DNA of 64,000 nt from Bacillota bacterium (GTDB lineage: Bacteria > Bacillota > UBA4882 > UBA8346). Position numbers and translations under genes: made by a program. Of the stretch, positions 7,760 through 16,444 are shown one piece after another (position 1 is the first letter of the stretch; every line of letters starts with the position of its first letter). The stretch lies in assembly GCA_023401925.1 (NCBI GenBank), contig JAEXDA010000048.1:1-64000 (forward strand), read 5' to 3'. The notes beneath the pieces were generated by a model, which was not told the DNA's origin, did not search any database, and saw only the letters and a list, made by a program, of their open reading frames with translations.

Positions 7760-8662
7760 CTACTTCCCGCTCACACAGAACTTTTCCGCCAGCCTGACCG
7801 GATTATAGGATAATTTGGCTTTCCGGAGTCCTTCCAGTCCCATATCTTCTTCCCTATTGATAAACTCATACCCGCTCCAACAGTTGGCGGCAAATTGCTG
7901 GTTAATGGCGGGAAACATCCCGTCAAACTCGGTGTTGGCCTTTTCGATGTGAATCACCGCCGTATTGGCGTTTAATTCTTCACCCACGGCCAAGGCGGAT
8001 ATTTTACCGTCAACCTTGATGACCCCGCCAATGACTTTCAAGGCTTCAAAATTGGACAGCACCAAAGCCATGGCTTCATTTTCCTCGGATGATTCCTCGT
8101 CCGCTTTGGAAGTCAGATTGAACCAGTCGGCCTGTAAATGAAGACACTCCGCAGCGATCCCGGGGTCTATCGGCGAATATTCCCACTGGTACTTCCGTAA
8201 AAATTGGTTTAAATGATTGCGCTTGCCATGAAATTTCCGCCCCGCCAGGTTAATCAGTTCACTGGAACTGTATAAATAATCGGCCGTGTTCCGATCCTCT
8301 TCCATCCGAAGATCAGGATCCGCCTTGCCCATGCCCTCTGCCAAAACTTTCGGAACGCGCCGCATCAAAAAGGGGAATTTTTCGTCCCTGGCCCATGCTT
8401 TCATAAAATGAACGGCTTCATTCAATCTTTCCGGATTGCGCCAATCGCCGATGGGGGGTAGAAAAAAATGAATCCATTTAGGCGGTTTGCACCATAAAAA
8501 CCAATAGTCCAAACTTGGATGATAAAAAACATGAAGGCCATAACTTTTTTGCCACATAAACAAATTCGTAAACGTTAAGTCGGAGATTTCGGGTTGCAAC
8601 TCATGCAGCATCCGGTCAATCACCGGCTTATCTTCCATCCTTAGCTCTCGAAATGTTTCCAT
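7760..8662 (-). CDS. DUF2156 (phosphatidylglycerol lysyltransferase C-terminal-like) protein
   Basis: A 300-residue soluble protein of the DUF2156 type, related to the GNAT-fold catalytic part of MprF aminoacyl-lipid transferases. Typical elements are PEISDLTFTNLFMWQKSYGL near residue 25, the signature LAGRKFHGKRNHLNQFLRKY, and a C-terminal FINREEDMGLEGLRKAKLSY followed by NPVRLAEKF. No membrane helices of MprF are present, so this is the stand-alone cytosolic form, whose substrate is not established. It starts at an ATG after a weak site. The divergent neighbour at 8910 is unrelated. Confidence 0.85.
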   Translation of the reverse strand: METFRELRMEDKPVIDRMLHELQPEISDLTFTNLFMWQKSYGLHVFYHPSLDYWFLWCKPPKWIHFFLPPIGDWRNPERLNEAVHFMKAWARDEKFPFLMRRVPKVLAEGMGKADPDLRMEEDRNTADYLYSSSELINLAGRKFHGKRNHLNQFLRKYQWEYSPIDPGIAAECLHLQADWFNLTSKADEESSEENEAMALVLSNFEALKVIGGVIKVDGKISALAVGEELNANTAVIHIEKANTEFDGMFPAINQQFAANCWSGYEFINREEDMGLEGLRKAKLSYNPVRLAEKFCVSGK

Positions 8663-8909
8663 ACCTTACACCCATTCTTCAATTAGTGAAAACCCAATTC
8701 CCAATAGCTTATCCCAGTTTCAAGGCCCCATTTAGCTTAACCCAATTTAAATGACAGCTTTCCCCCTCTTAAAACTTTAATTCTAGGCGCAAACCTGCAA
8801 ACCTCCTAAAATTCCCTTTTGTTATTTAAAATTCATGGTTTACTGGAACTACCAGATTAACATTATTGTATGCCGGATACAATAGAAGCAACAAAATGGA
8901 GGTTCGTTC

Positions 8910-9389
8910 ATGGCGGAGCCGGAAAAATTCACTTTAATCCTTTTCAGCGGCGATTTTGATAAGGCAATGGCCGCTCTAACCCTTGCCAACGGGGCTGCCG
9001 GGGAGGGAATGGAAGTAACCATCTTTTTTACCTTTTGGGGCATTAACCTATTACGCCGAAGTGTAATCCAGCGGAAACTGTTTCTGGAGAACCTGTTTAA
9101 AAAAATGATGCCTGTCGGTGTCGATAGGATTGGCCTTTCCAAAATGAATTTTCTGGGACTGGGCCCCTGGATGATGAAAAAGTTAATCCGTCAAAAACAG
9201 GGGCAGACAGCGGCGGATCTTTTTAATATGGCCATGAAAAGGAACGTCCGGTTTATTGCCTGTGAAGCGTCCTTGCAATTGCTGGGCATTTCCAGGGAAG
9301 AACTCATCGCTTACAATCACCTGGAAATTGCCGGAGTGGACATTTTTCTAAAAAACGCCCTCCGGTCGAAAGTCGCCATGTTCATTTAA
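8910..9389 (+). CDS. DsrE/DsrF/DrsH-like protein
   Basis: A 159-residue protein with the flavodoxin-like DsrE fold pattern. It has an N-terminal strand FTLILFSGDFDKAMAALTLA, then GAAGEGMEVTIFFTFWGINL, and a C-terminal FIACEASLQLLGISREELI. The cysteine in the ACEAS segment is at the position used for sulfur relay in DsrE/TusD-type proteins. A role in sulfur trafficking or peroxiredoxin-like chemistry is only suggested by family. It starts with ATG behind ATGGAGG and ends at a strong hairpin terminator. It is monocistronic. Confidence 0.85.
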   Translation: MAEPEKFTLILFSGDFDKAMAALTLANGAAGEGMEVTIFFTFWGINLLRRSVIQRKLFLENLFKKMMPVGVDRIGLSKMNFLGLGPWMMKKLIRQKQGQTAADLFNMAMKRNVRFIACEASLQLLGISREELIAYNHLEIAGVDIFLKNALRSKVAMFI

Positions 9390-9426
9390 ATTCCGTTGAA
9401 GGCGCATTTGTTTTAAAAAATTTCAT

Positions 9427-9463
9427 AAAGAAAAAGCTCCAAATTCATGGAAGCTTTTTCTTT
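9427..9463. terminator. Bidirectional terminator
   Basis: AAAGAAAAAGCTCC and GGAAGCTTTTTCTTT form a stem with an eight-base loop and A/T tracts on both sides. It ends the DsrE gene on the plus strand and the rubredoxin gene on the minus strand. Confidence 0.8.
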
Positions 9464-9527
9464 GACATATTTGCCAAAACACCATCAATCCGCCGTTTGG
9501 TGGGGCCGCGCAACCGGTTTTGGACAA

Positions 9528-9686
9528 TCAGTCTACGGGCTCAAACGAGTCTTTGCCAACTCCGCAGTCGGGACATACCCAGCTATCCGGAAGATCCTCA
9601 AATGAAGTTCCGGCTTTAATGCCATTTTCCGGGTCACCCACCGCCGGGTCATAAATATAACCACAAATCGTACATTGCCATTTCAT
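9528..9686 (-). CDS. Rubredoxin
   Basis: A 52-residue electron carrier with the two CxxC knuckles that bind one iron: [18 protein letters not shown] and [18 protein letters not shown]. The length and aromatic residues are those of classical anaerobe rubredoxins. I start it at the ATG at 9686 because AAGGAGG lies at ideal distance; a longer open frame upstream adds only non-family sequence. In anaerobes rubredoxin feeds oxygen and peroxide detoxification; a broken rubrerythrin gene lies at 23846. Confidence 0.97.
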   Translation of the reverse strand: MKWQCTICGYIYDPAVGDPENGIKAGTSFEDLPDSWVCPDCGVGKDSFEPVD

Positions 9687-9821
9687 TCCACACAACCTCC
9701 TTCGATTCTGAAATAGTATAACCAACGGCATTCAAAAAGTTAAAAAATAATTGTTAACCTAGTTGAATTTTAATATAGAAAATATTGTTTGTCAAGCGTT
9801 CCCTATGCAAAAAGTTAAATT

Positions 9822-9859
9822 ACAGAAAAGCCACCGGTCAGGCCCGATGGCTTTTCTGT
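9822..9859 (-). terminator. Terminator of the beta-barrel gene
   Basis: ACAGAAAAGCCA and TGGCTTTTCTGT form a 12-base-pair stem just after the stop at 9893 on the minus strand. Confidence 0.8.
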
Positions 9860-9892
9860 AATTATTATAAAATTATAGTCTCAAATCTTTAT

Positions 9893-10579
9893 TTAAAATC
9901 CGCACATAACTCCTAAAGTCAAACCACTCATCTTATTCGTTAGATTATAATTATAATCATAATAAGAATCAGAAAATTTACCTTTCACTGTATATAAACG
10001 ATATCCCGCCGTCAGGGCAACATTATCAGCGACCAAACAACCTACTTTTAGGTTTAAATTGGATAAATCAGCAGAATCGAAGTCACCCCATGAACCATTC
10101 ATTGAAAACGCATAGGAACCTTGAAAAAACATTTGATCAGAAAAAGCATAACTCAAATCAGCCCCTAACATGACTCCAGTGCACGCATCATTTCCGTAAG
10201 CTTTTCCGTCAAAATTCATAAAACCCGCAACAATATCAACTTTACTATTTTCTCCATCCAGTATACGATACCCAAATTTCAAGTTTATCATTGTAAAATC
10301 AAAATTACCGTTATCGGCTTTAATGGTACCATTGATTCCTAAGTCACCACCAAGTTTAAATCTATTGATTACTGTGTCAAAACCAAGAAAAAAGCATGTT
10401 GTGTCGAAATCATATTCCGATGTGTCATAACCGGTTTCTTCAGTACGTTGGTTCGTATTTCCTCCTATCCACGTATCAAAATAAACCTTTGTCTTCGCAT
10501 CATCATCCGCCCAAACCATCATTGCAAACCCTAAAACCAAAATAAAAGTCAAAACTAATACCAGACCCATTTTTTTCAT
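9893..10579 (-). CDS. Outer-membrane beta-barrel protein
   Basis: A 228-residue protein with a clean signal peptide (MKKMGLVLVLTFILVLGFAM, cleaved near VWA-DD). The rest is made of alternating strands with aromatic girdle residues, such as NLKFGYRILDGENSKVDIVA, LGADLSYAFSDQMFFQGSYA and VALTAGYRLYTVKGKF. The chain ends in phenylalanine (LTLGVMCGF), as BAM-inserted barrels do. About eight strands fit an OmpA/OmpX- or OmpW-sized barrel. No peptidoglycan-binding domain follows. This is one of the main signs that the host has an outer membrane. It has its own terminator and the ribosome binding site AGGAGG. Confidence 0.8.
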   Translation of the reverse strand: MKKMGLVLVLTFILVLGFAMMVWADDDAKTKVYFDTWIGGNTNQRTEETGYDTSEYDFDTTCFFLGFDTVINRFKLGGDLGINGTIKADNGNFDFTMINLKFGYRILDGENSKVDIVAGFMNFDGKAYGNDACTGVMLGADLSYAFSDQMFFQGSYAFSMNGSWGDFDSADLSNLNLKVGCLVADNVALTAGYRLYTVKGKFSDSYYDYNYNLTNKMSGLTLGVMCGF

Positions 10580-10851
10580 TTTGCATCAATCCTCCTTATA
10601 TCTTTTTTGGAAGCACTATATAAAATTTTATCATTTACGTACTATTTTGTATATTTATTTTTCACCATTAATTTATGCATATCAACATATTTTAAAAAAT
10701 ATGGAATCATATATTTTTAATGCTCCGTTCGCCCAACTTGATTTATAAGCAAATACGGAAGGAATTAACAACTTTTGCTCGAAATAATCAGGGTAATTTG
10801 AGAAATTCCCGTGGGATTTATTTTCTTTTATCTGGAGGTTTTTGGTTATTC

Positions 10852-11955
10852 ATGAAAAAACCGTATTTGCTTTTGCTGACTTTATTATGTTCTTCAATGA
10901 TAATTCATTTCCAAATCAATCCGGCTTATGGGGCGGGTGAAGAAGGCGTTACCATTGAAATGGAAGGGCAAAGTCCTATTTTAAACGGCGACAAACTTCA
11001 AGCCGAGAAAATGGCGCTGCTCGATGCATCCCGCAAAGCTGTGGAACAGGTAATCGGCACGATGGTGTCCAGCCAAACCGATGTCAAGGACTTTCAATTC
11101 ATCCAGGATACCATCAAAACCCGGGCCAACGGCTATGTATCCCGCCAGGAGATTTTGAACAGCTGGGAAGATAAGGGTTATTACAAGGTTTGGGCGAGAT
11201 TAACGGTCAAAAAAGCCGATTTGCAGCAAAGTGTGGAGGCACTTCAATTAACTCTATTGAAAGCCGGAAAACCGCGGCTGATGATTTTGGTTCCCAACTC
11301 CGATGCGGCTTCAAAACTTATGGAAAGTTTGAAAGATGCCGGGTTTCCTGTCGTTGATCCGCAGCGCGCCTCGGAGTTTCAAAGAGCCGGGAGCGGGACA
11401 AAAGTTTTTACCGAAGACCCGAAGGAAATTTCCAAACTTGCCGCAAGTTCAAAGGCAGAAATACTGATCATCGGCGAGATTCGAAAAGAGCCCATAGGAG
11501 AAACCCAGGGCATTCATGCCGAGCGGGCTTATTTAACTATCCGGGCCCTCCGCGCCGATAGCGGCGCCGCTCTCCTTTCCCAAACCTTTAACGCCCGCGG
11601 CGTTGATCTCAGTGTTGACATCGCCTTTCAAAAAGCTCTAAACGATGCCGCCGATCAGGCAGCCGGTTTTCTAAAAGAGCAACTTCCCAAACAATTCATT
11701 GACAGTCAGCGAACCATCCAAATCATGGTAAATACCATCGGCTATTCGGATTTGCAACAGTTGCAACGCCGTCTGAAAGCCATTCCCAACATCGATAACG
11801 TATTTTTGCGCAGCTTTAACAACGGCAGCGCTGCGCTGGATGTGGAGACTGGATTGTTAACGGACCAACTGGCCGATTTCATTTCCGGCTGGAAAGAATT
11901 GCATTTGGATATTACCAGCATTTCAGGGAGTAAAATTATCCTTCAACACAAATAA
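10852..11955 (+). CDS. Exported protein with FlgT N-terminal-like domain
   Basis: A 367-residue exported protein (signal MKKPYLLLLTLLCSSMIIHF, cleavage near AYGA). Residues about 33-125 match the FlgT N-terminal domain pattern: EGVTIEMEGQSPILNGDKLQ, AEKMALLDASRKAVEQVIGT, TRANGYVSRQEILNSWEDKG and YYKVWARLTVKKADLQQ. The middle (about 135-270) resembles a CsgG/TolB-N-like fold (PRLMILVPNSDAASKLMESL, then AEILIIGEIRKEP). The C-terminal third is a separate alpha/beta domain (TIQIMVNTIGYSDLQQLQRR). FlgT in Vibrio forms a basal-body ring; a non-flagellar envelope role is equally possible because no flagellar genes are here. The start has GGAGG upstream. It is the first of four co-oriented genes. Confidence 0.75.
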   Translation: MKKPYLLLLTLLCSSMIIHFQINPAYGAGEEGVTIEMEGQSPILNGDKLQAEKMALLDASRKAVEQVIGTMVSSQTDVKDFQFIQDTIKTRANGYVSRQEILNSWEDKGYYKVWARLTVKKADLQQSVEALQLTLLKAGKPRLMILVPNSDAASKLMESLKDAGFPVVDPQRASEFQRAGSGTKVFTEDPKEISKLAASSKAEILIIGEIRKEPIGETQGIHAERAYLTIRALRADSGAALLSQTFNARGVDLSVDIAFQKALNDAADQAAGFLKEQLPKQFIDSQRTIQIMVNTIGYSDLQQLQRRLKAIPNIDNVFLRSFNNGSAALDVETGLLTDQLADFISGWKELHLDITSISGSKIILQHK

Positions 11956-12046
11956 AACCATATTTATGAAGGGGGAATGAACGGCCAACATAATTCCTAC
12001 CCGATAATGAAATCATTATTTTTCGATAAAATGGAGGTAACCACTC

Positions 12047-12916
12047 ATGAAAACACGGATATTAACTTTAGGTTTAGCAGCTATTTTATCCTTTACCGGA
12101 GTTGCGGTTTTTGGATATCCCGGCATGTTGGAAGAGAATGTAGCGAGTAACAGGGGCCAAATCAGCTGGGAAAAAGGGTTGATTACGGTTATGGGCCGGG
12201 GAGCCGCCAAACAAGGCGCTAATCCCGCTGTGGCCCCAATCCTGGCCGAAAGAGCCGCTATCGCCGTCGCCCAACGGAATGCGTTGGAAGTTGTAGAAGG
12301 CGTCCGGGTTCGTTCCAACACCTTTGTCAAAGATATGGAACTCGAAAATGATATGATCCGCACCGAGGTTGAAGGAATGCTTAAAGGCGCTCAATTGGGC
12401 TCATCGACATACTCCTCGGGCGTCTGCACCGTGACCTTATTGGTTCCAGTCGGTACCCTAACCTCATTGATTCTGGATCAAATGAAACAGAGTTCTTCAT
12501 TGTCTCCACTGGCTAATCCCCCGGCGATTGCACCGGATATTGCTCCGGGTGATTCGGCCGCCAGCGATGCTCCCGACTACACCGGCTTAATCATCGACGC
12601 CCGCAATTATAGCGTGAAAGGGGCCCTGGCTCCCCAGGTTTTCGAGGCCGGCACCAATCTGTTAATTTATGGCCCCTACATGGTTAGAGTCGATAAATCC
12701 ATGGTGATCTATTCCCGTTCCATCGATAGAGTGAAAGAAGATAATGTCGACCGGCTGGGCAACAATCCGCTCGTTGTCAAAGCAGTCGGGGCCGTTAAAG
12801 TAAAGGGCGAGGCCACCGACGTCATCATCAGCAGCGATGATTCCAAGACCTTCCGCCAATCGAAAAACCGGGAGGAAATTTGCGCCAACGCCGCGGTGGC
12901 TATTATTATCAACTGA
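12047..12916 (+). CDS. LPP20/FlgP-like exported protein
   Basis: A 289-residue protein with a signal sequence (MKTRILTLGLAAILSFTGVA) but no lipobox cysteine. Residues about 38-130 follow the LPP20 fold: WEKGLITVMGRGAA, APILAERAAIAVAQRNALEV, VEGVRVRSNTFVKDMELEND and VEGMLKGAQLGSSTYSSGVC. This fold is shared by FlgP of Vibrio and Campylobacter outer-membrane disks. A Pro/Ala linker leads to a C-terminal domain of unknown type (YTGLIIDARNYSVKGALAPQ), seen in other LPP20-containing proteins of diderm bacteria. It has an excellent ATGGAGG site and lies 91 bases after the FlgT-N-like gene. Confidence 0.8.
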   Translation: MKTRILTLGLAAILSFTGVAVFGYPGMLEENVASNRGQISWEKGLITVMGRGAAKQGANPAVAPILAERAAIAVAQRNALEVVEGVRVRSNTFVKDMELENDMIRTEVEGMLKGAQLGSSTYSSGVCTVTLLVPVGTLTSLILDQMKQSSSLSPLANPPAIAPDIAPGDSAASDAPDYTGLIIDARNYSVKGALAPQVFEAGTNLLIYGPYMVRVDKSMVIYSRSIDRVKEDNVDRLGNNPLVVKAVGAVKVKGEATDVIISSDDSKTFRQSKNREEICANAAVAIIIN

Positions 12917-12943
12917 TTTTCCAATGGATAAGGAGGTTCCCCG

Positions 12944-13924
12944 ATGAAGTATCTTACATCATTAAAAACCGGATTGCTGCTGTTCATAGCCGTTTCACTC
13001 TTGTTGACTTCCGCCCCTGTTTTTGCATCCAAGGGCAAAGCCCAACAATTTTATGAGCAAGCCAAAACATACGCCGAGGAAGGCCGTTGGGATCTGGCAG
13101 CCGACGCCTACAGTCAAGCCGCCAAAGAATATCCGAAATATAAAGATGTTCAGCAAAAATTGGCCGGCGCCAAAGTTCAAGCATGTACCATGTTAGTTCA
13201 AATGGGTGATGAATCCAAGTCCAAAGAGAAGTATGAAGAGGCTTTAGCCTTATATAAAAAAGCTCTCTTCTACAGTCCCACTTCGGTAGAAGCCAAATCC
13301 CAGTTGGACAAACTCTCCCAAGATATGGTAGCCCGGTATTATAACCTGGGGCGGACATATGAAAGCCAGAACCAGCTGGAATCGGCCTTGGATGCCTATG
13401 GAAAAGCTTATACATACAATCCAAACTATCAGGACTTGAACGACCGTTATACAAGAGTTAAAGTCCAATTGCAAGGCAATATTCCGCTACGGGCCGTATT
13501 GTTTTTCATAAACCGCAGTACCCAACTGGGGATAGAGACACCGCTCATTCAGGCTTTACAATCGGAATTAGTGGTGAAATCTGCTTCCGGAAAATTTGCA
13601 ATGGTCGACTATAAAAAAGTGCAACAAGTTATCAATGAACAAGCCAAAGGCCTTAGCGATACTCTCAATGACAGCCTGGCAATGGATCTCGGGCGCATCC
13701 TCGGAGCAGGCCAAGTGGTGGTCGGCGAAATCGTTTCGGAGGGAAGCAAATCCAATAAATTTAAAATCACCGCCCGGGTCTTGAAAGTTCCCGGTGGAGA
13801 AGTCATTAAGGAAATTAAAATTTCCGAGAGTTTCAACGGTAAGGAAATGGAAGACTTTCAAAATCAAATTCCCGAACTCGCCAAAGATCTTGCCGAAAAG
13901 ATCACCAAAGAAGGTTGGTTCTAG
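12944..13924 (+). CDS. Exported TPR protein with CsgG-like C-terminal domain
   Basis: A 326-residue exported protein (signal ending SAPVFASK). Residues about 30-175 are TPR units: AQQFYEQAKTYAEEGRWDLA, YEEALALYKKALFYSPTSVE and ARYYNLGRTYESQNQLESAL. Residues about 180-326 carry a CsgG/FlgO-like domain: IPLRAVLFFINRSTQLGIET, the helix ALQSELVVK, FAMVDYKKVQQVINEQAKGL, then LGRILGAGQVVVGEIVSEGS. In curli systems CsgG forms the secretion channel; here the missing lipobox and added TPRs argue for a structural or assembly role. It lies 27 bases after the LPP20 gene with AAGGAGG upstream, so it is certainly in the same operon. Confidence 0.8.
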   Translation: MKYLTSLKTGLLLFIAVSLLLTSAPVFASKGKAQQFYEQAKTYAEEGRWDLAADAYSQAAKEYPKYKDVQQKLAGAKVQACTMLVQMGDESKSKEKYEEALALYKKALFYSPTSVEAKSQLDKLSQDMVARYYNLGRTYESQNQLESALDAYGKAYTYNPNYQDLNDRYTRVKVQLQGNIPLRAVLFFINRSTQLGIETPLIQALQSELVVKSASGKFAMVDYKKVQQVINEQAKGLSDTLNDSLAMDLGRILGAGQVVVGEIVSEGSKSNKFKITARVLKVPGGEVIKEIKISESFNGKEMEDFQNQIPELAKDLAEKITKEGWF

Positions 13925-13951
13925 TTTTATTTGCAATGGAGGTATATCGCG

Positions 13952-14974
13952 GTGAAGCAAAAAGGTTTAATGTTCTTCCTTCTACTCATGATACTTATCA
14001 GCTTTACAGCGCCAACCTATAGCGCCGGACAGCTCTATAAAATCGCAGTATTGCCGTTTGACGACCGATCCATCCGGAATCGTTGGTGGGGGAATCAATT
14101 TGATGTCGGTCAAGAAGTTTCCAGTGAATTGGTGACTGCGCTGATGAACACCAATCAATTCCGGTTAATCGAACGTGAAGAAGTCAACCGCGTTTTGTCG
14201 GAACAGAAGTTGTCCGCAGTCAATGTAGACTCCAATACCGCTATTGAGTTCGGCAAAATGTTGGGTGTGAAATTTCTGGTTATGGGACATGTGACCGAAT
14301 TCACAATGGATGATCAAGGCAGCGCTTTCGTTGATCCCCGAAGCCGACTCGGCCTTGCTTTTAAGACAAAGACCGCCCGGGTGGCTATTGACGCCAGGAT
14401 GGTCGAAACAACAACAGCCGAAATTTTTTGGGGAGTTACCGGGTTTGGTGAAAAAAAGCGGACCAATCTGGGAATCGCCAGTGGCGGCGGCGCCATGATG
14501 CTGGGCGGAAATTTTGCCAAGACCGATCTGGGCCTGGCTTTACGCGACGCCGTCAATTCGGTGGCCGTTCAATTTGCTCAGAAAGCTTATGAGTCTGGCG
14601 CCGATAAACCTATCGAAGGCCTCATCGCATATACTTCGTCATCCACCATCATCATTAATGTCGGTGGCGATCATGGCGTTGAACCGGGTATGACCTTCAT
14701 TGTGAAAGGCAATATCCAAACCATACGCGATCCGAAAACAAAAGAAGTCATTGCCGAGCTTAGTGATGATGTAGCCGTATTGACCGTGGTCGAAGTCAAA
14801 GAAAAGGCTTCCATCTGCCGGATTGAATCTCAAACTGGTGAAATCGCCGTTAATGCAAAAGTAGCATCAAAGTTGGAGCCTAAACCATCTCCCACCCCAA
14901 CTCCAACACCCTCACCGAAAACCAAAAACAAGGATAAATCAAATCGCGACGGCAATGCCTCCGATTGGCTGTAA
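13952..14974 (+). CDS. CsgG-family exported protein with FlgT C-terminal-like domain
   Basis: A 340-residue protein. I choose the GTG at 13952 because TGGAGG precedes it by nine bases. After a signal (LMFFLLLMILISFTAP, cleaved near TYSA) comes a full CsgG core: YKIAVLPFDDRSIRNRWWGN, VGQEVSSELVTALMNTNQFR, LIEREEVNRVLSEQKLSA, GKMLGVKFLVMGHVTEF and VAIDARMVETTTAEIFW. Residues about 225-310 resemble the FlgT C-terminal domain (LIAYTSSSTIIINVGGDHGV, EPGMTFIVKG). A Pro/Thr-rich tail closes it. There is no lipobox, unlike curli CsgG. It ends the four-gene unit, followed by a hairpin at 15005. Confidence 0.85.
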   Translation: MKQKGLMFFLLLMILISFTAPTYSAGQLYKIAVLPFDDRSIRNRWWGNQFDVGQEVSSELVTALMNTNQFRLIEREEVNRVLSEQKLSAVNVDSNTAIEFGKMLGVKFLVMGHVTEFTMDDQGSAFVDPRSRLGLAFKTKTARVAIDARMVETTTAEIFWGVTGFGEKKRTNLGIASGGGAMMLGGNFAKTDLGLALRDAVNSVAVQFAQKAYESGADKPIEGLIAYTSSSTIIINVGGDHGVEPGMTFIVKGNIQTIRDPKTKEVIAELSDDVAVLTVVEVKEKASICRIESQTGEIAVNAKVASKLEPKPSPTPTPTPSPKTKNKDKSNRDGNASDWL

Positions 14975-15004
14975 ATTCGCCAGATTTAAAAATCCCTAAA
15001 ACCA

Positions 15005-15046
15005 TCAATCCTGTCGATAAATTCATTGATTTTCCGGCAGGATTGA
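15005..15046 (+). terminator. Possible terminator after the CsgG cluster
   Basis: TCAATCCTG and CAGGATTGA pair around a 24-base loop, followed by a mixed pyrimidine run rather than a clean T-tract. It is the only candidate terminator between the cluster and the LarA homologue. Confidence 0.45.
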
Positions 15047-15175
15047 CTCTCACTCCTTTTACCCGGGATAATGATTACCCTATCGAATAACTCCTGCAAA
15101 CAATGTCTTCCAAGATTATCAAAACAATTCATTGGGTATACTGAGTCAATATACTTAACGCATTCAGAGGTCATT

Positions 15176-16360
15176 ATGGTAGTGATCCCTTGGTATACTG
15201 AGAAGATAGTTCTTCCTCTCCCTGATACCGCTCATTTGAGCCGCTTAGAACCTTTTTATCCTCCATCGATCCCGATTGAAGAAATACCATCCTTGATCCA
15301 AAACCATTTAAACACCTTCCGGACGGAACTCAAAAAAGCCAAAAAAATCGTCTTAATCCTGGAAGATCCTTCCCGGGTGAGTCGAACCGGAATTATTGTC
15401 AATACCATCTGTCAAACGGTTCAAGAATTTCGCGGCAGCCTTTGGGGGGTTGAAATTATCATTGCTTCGGGAGCTCATTTTCACGCCCGGCAGGCCGATT
15501 TATTAGAAAAGATCGGCTCCTCCCATTGGCCGGTGTCGATTCACGACTGTCTTCAGAACAACCAACTCATCGGAACCAGCCAGTCCGGAATTCCACTCCT
15601 TTTTAACCAAAAAGTCGTCCAGGCCGATTTTAGAATGACCATCTCTACGATGAACATCCACCCTTTAGCTGGACTATCAGGCGGCGCAAAAATATTACTG
15701 CCGGGAGTGGCCGGTTTGAAAACAATCAAAGCTCTTCACGGCCTTCCTGGGGGAACACCCGGAACAGAGAATTCACCCATGCGAAATTTAATCAATGAAA
15801 TCCTGGGCATGCTGCCTATTTCCCATAGCTGGCACTTGCTTTCCAATCCGGAAGGGGAAATTTATAAAATCGTCGGTGGAGATATGCTGGATTCTTTTCA
15901 TCAAGCGGCAACGGAACTCTTAAAAATCGTCACTGTCTGTAAACCTGAACAGTTGGCGGATTTTTTAATTTTAGGATGCCGGCCTTTCAATCAAAACTTA
16001 ATCGGCACTTTCAAATCTTTCCACCCAATACCCAAACTGCTTAAGCCGGGCGGCAGCGTTCTTCTTTTTAACGAAGCCCCGCAAGGAATTGGGTTTCATC
16101 ATTGGCGCACGCAAGCCCAAGTCATTGCCGGGCAGAAAAAAGAATACCAAAAACGCTTGGAAGATTTTCACGTCGGGATATTTTCCCCCGGGACTTCCTA
16201 TGAAGAATTTGCAAGCCTTTTTCCGGGAACATTCCATTTATTAAAAACCCAATCCGATCTTGTTATCTTTTTCAATGAGCCAAATACTTATCCAAAAGTT
16301 ACAACTTCATCCCGGTTTCTCGTCATCCCTTATGCTCCCGTGACATTGGTTTCGGATTAA
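15176..16360 (+). CDS. LarA-family nickel-pincer racemase/epimerase homologue
   Basis: A 394-residue protein of the LarA superfamily (DUF2088). LEDPSRVSR near residue 63 corresponds to the DHTRP region. H101 or H103 in ASGAHFHARQADLLEKIG corresponds to catalytic His108 of LarA. H162 and K172 in IHPLAGLSGGAKILLPG keep the ten-residue spacing of His174 and of Lys184, to which the pyridinium nickel-pincer cofactor is bound. The enzyme should therefore invert a 2-hydroxyacid, but the substrate cannot be read. Cofactor-making genes larB, larC and larE are not nearby. I start at the ATG at 15176 after AGAGG; the frame is open further upstream but without family sequence. Confidence 0.85.
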   Translation: MVVIPWYTEKIVLPLPDTAHLSRLEPFYPPSIPIEEIPSLIQNHLNTFRTELKKAKKIVLILEDPSRVSRTGIIVNTICQTVQEFRGSLWGVEIIIASGAHFHARQADLLEKIGSSHWPVSIHDCLQNNQLIGTSQSGIPLLFNQKVVQADFRMTISTMNIHPLAGLSGGAKILLPGVAGLKTIKALHGLPGGTPGTENSPMRNLINEILGMLPISHSWHLLSNPEGEIYKIVGGDMLDSFHQAATELLKIVTVCKPEQLADFLILGCRPFNQNLIGTFKSFHPIPKLLKPGGSVLLFNEAPQGIGFHHWRTQAQVIAGQKKEYQKRLEDFHVGIFSPGTSYEEFASLFPGTFHLLKTQSDLVIFFNEPNTYPKVTTSSRFLVIPYAPVTLVSD

Positions 16361-16410
16361 AAAAAACTATTATAGTTTGAATAAAAAAGCAACCGCTTCA
16401 TTCAATTCAA

Positions 16411-16434
16411 AAGCCGGGTTGTAACACCCGGCTT
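16411..16434. terminator. Bidirectional hairpin terminator
   Basis: AAGCCGGG and CCCGGCTT form a stem of eight pairs with an eight-base loop between the convergent LarA and CBS genes. Confidence 0.7.
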
Positions 16435-16444
16435 AAGACATCCA

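Noticed and set aside
12984..13454. 156-codon minus-strand frame inside the TPR-CsgG gene
   Set aside because: A shadow of a well-supported gene with signal peptide and TPR repeats on the plus strand.
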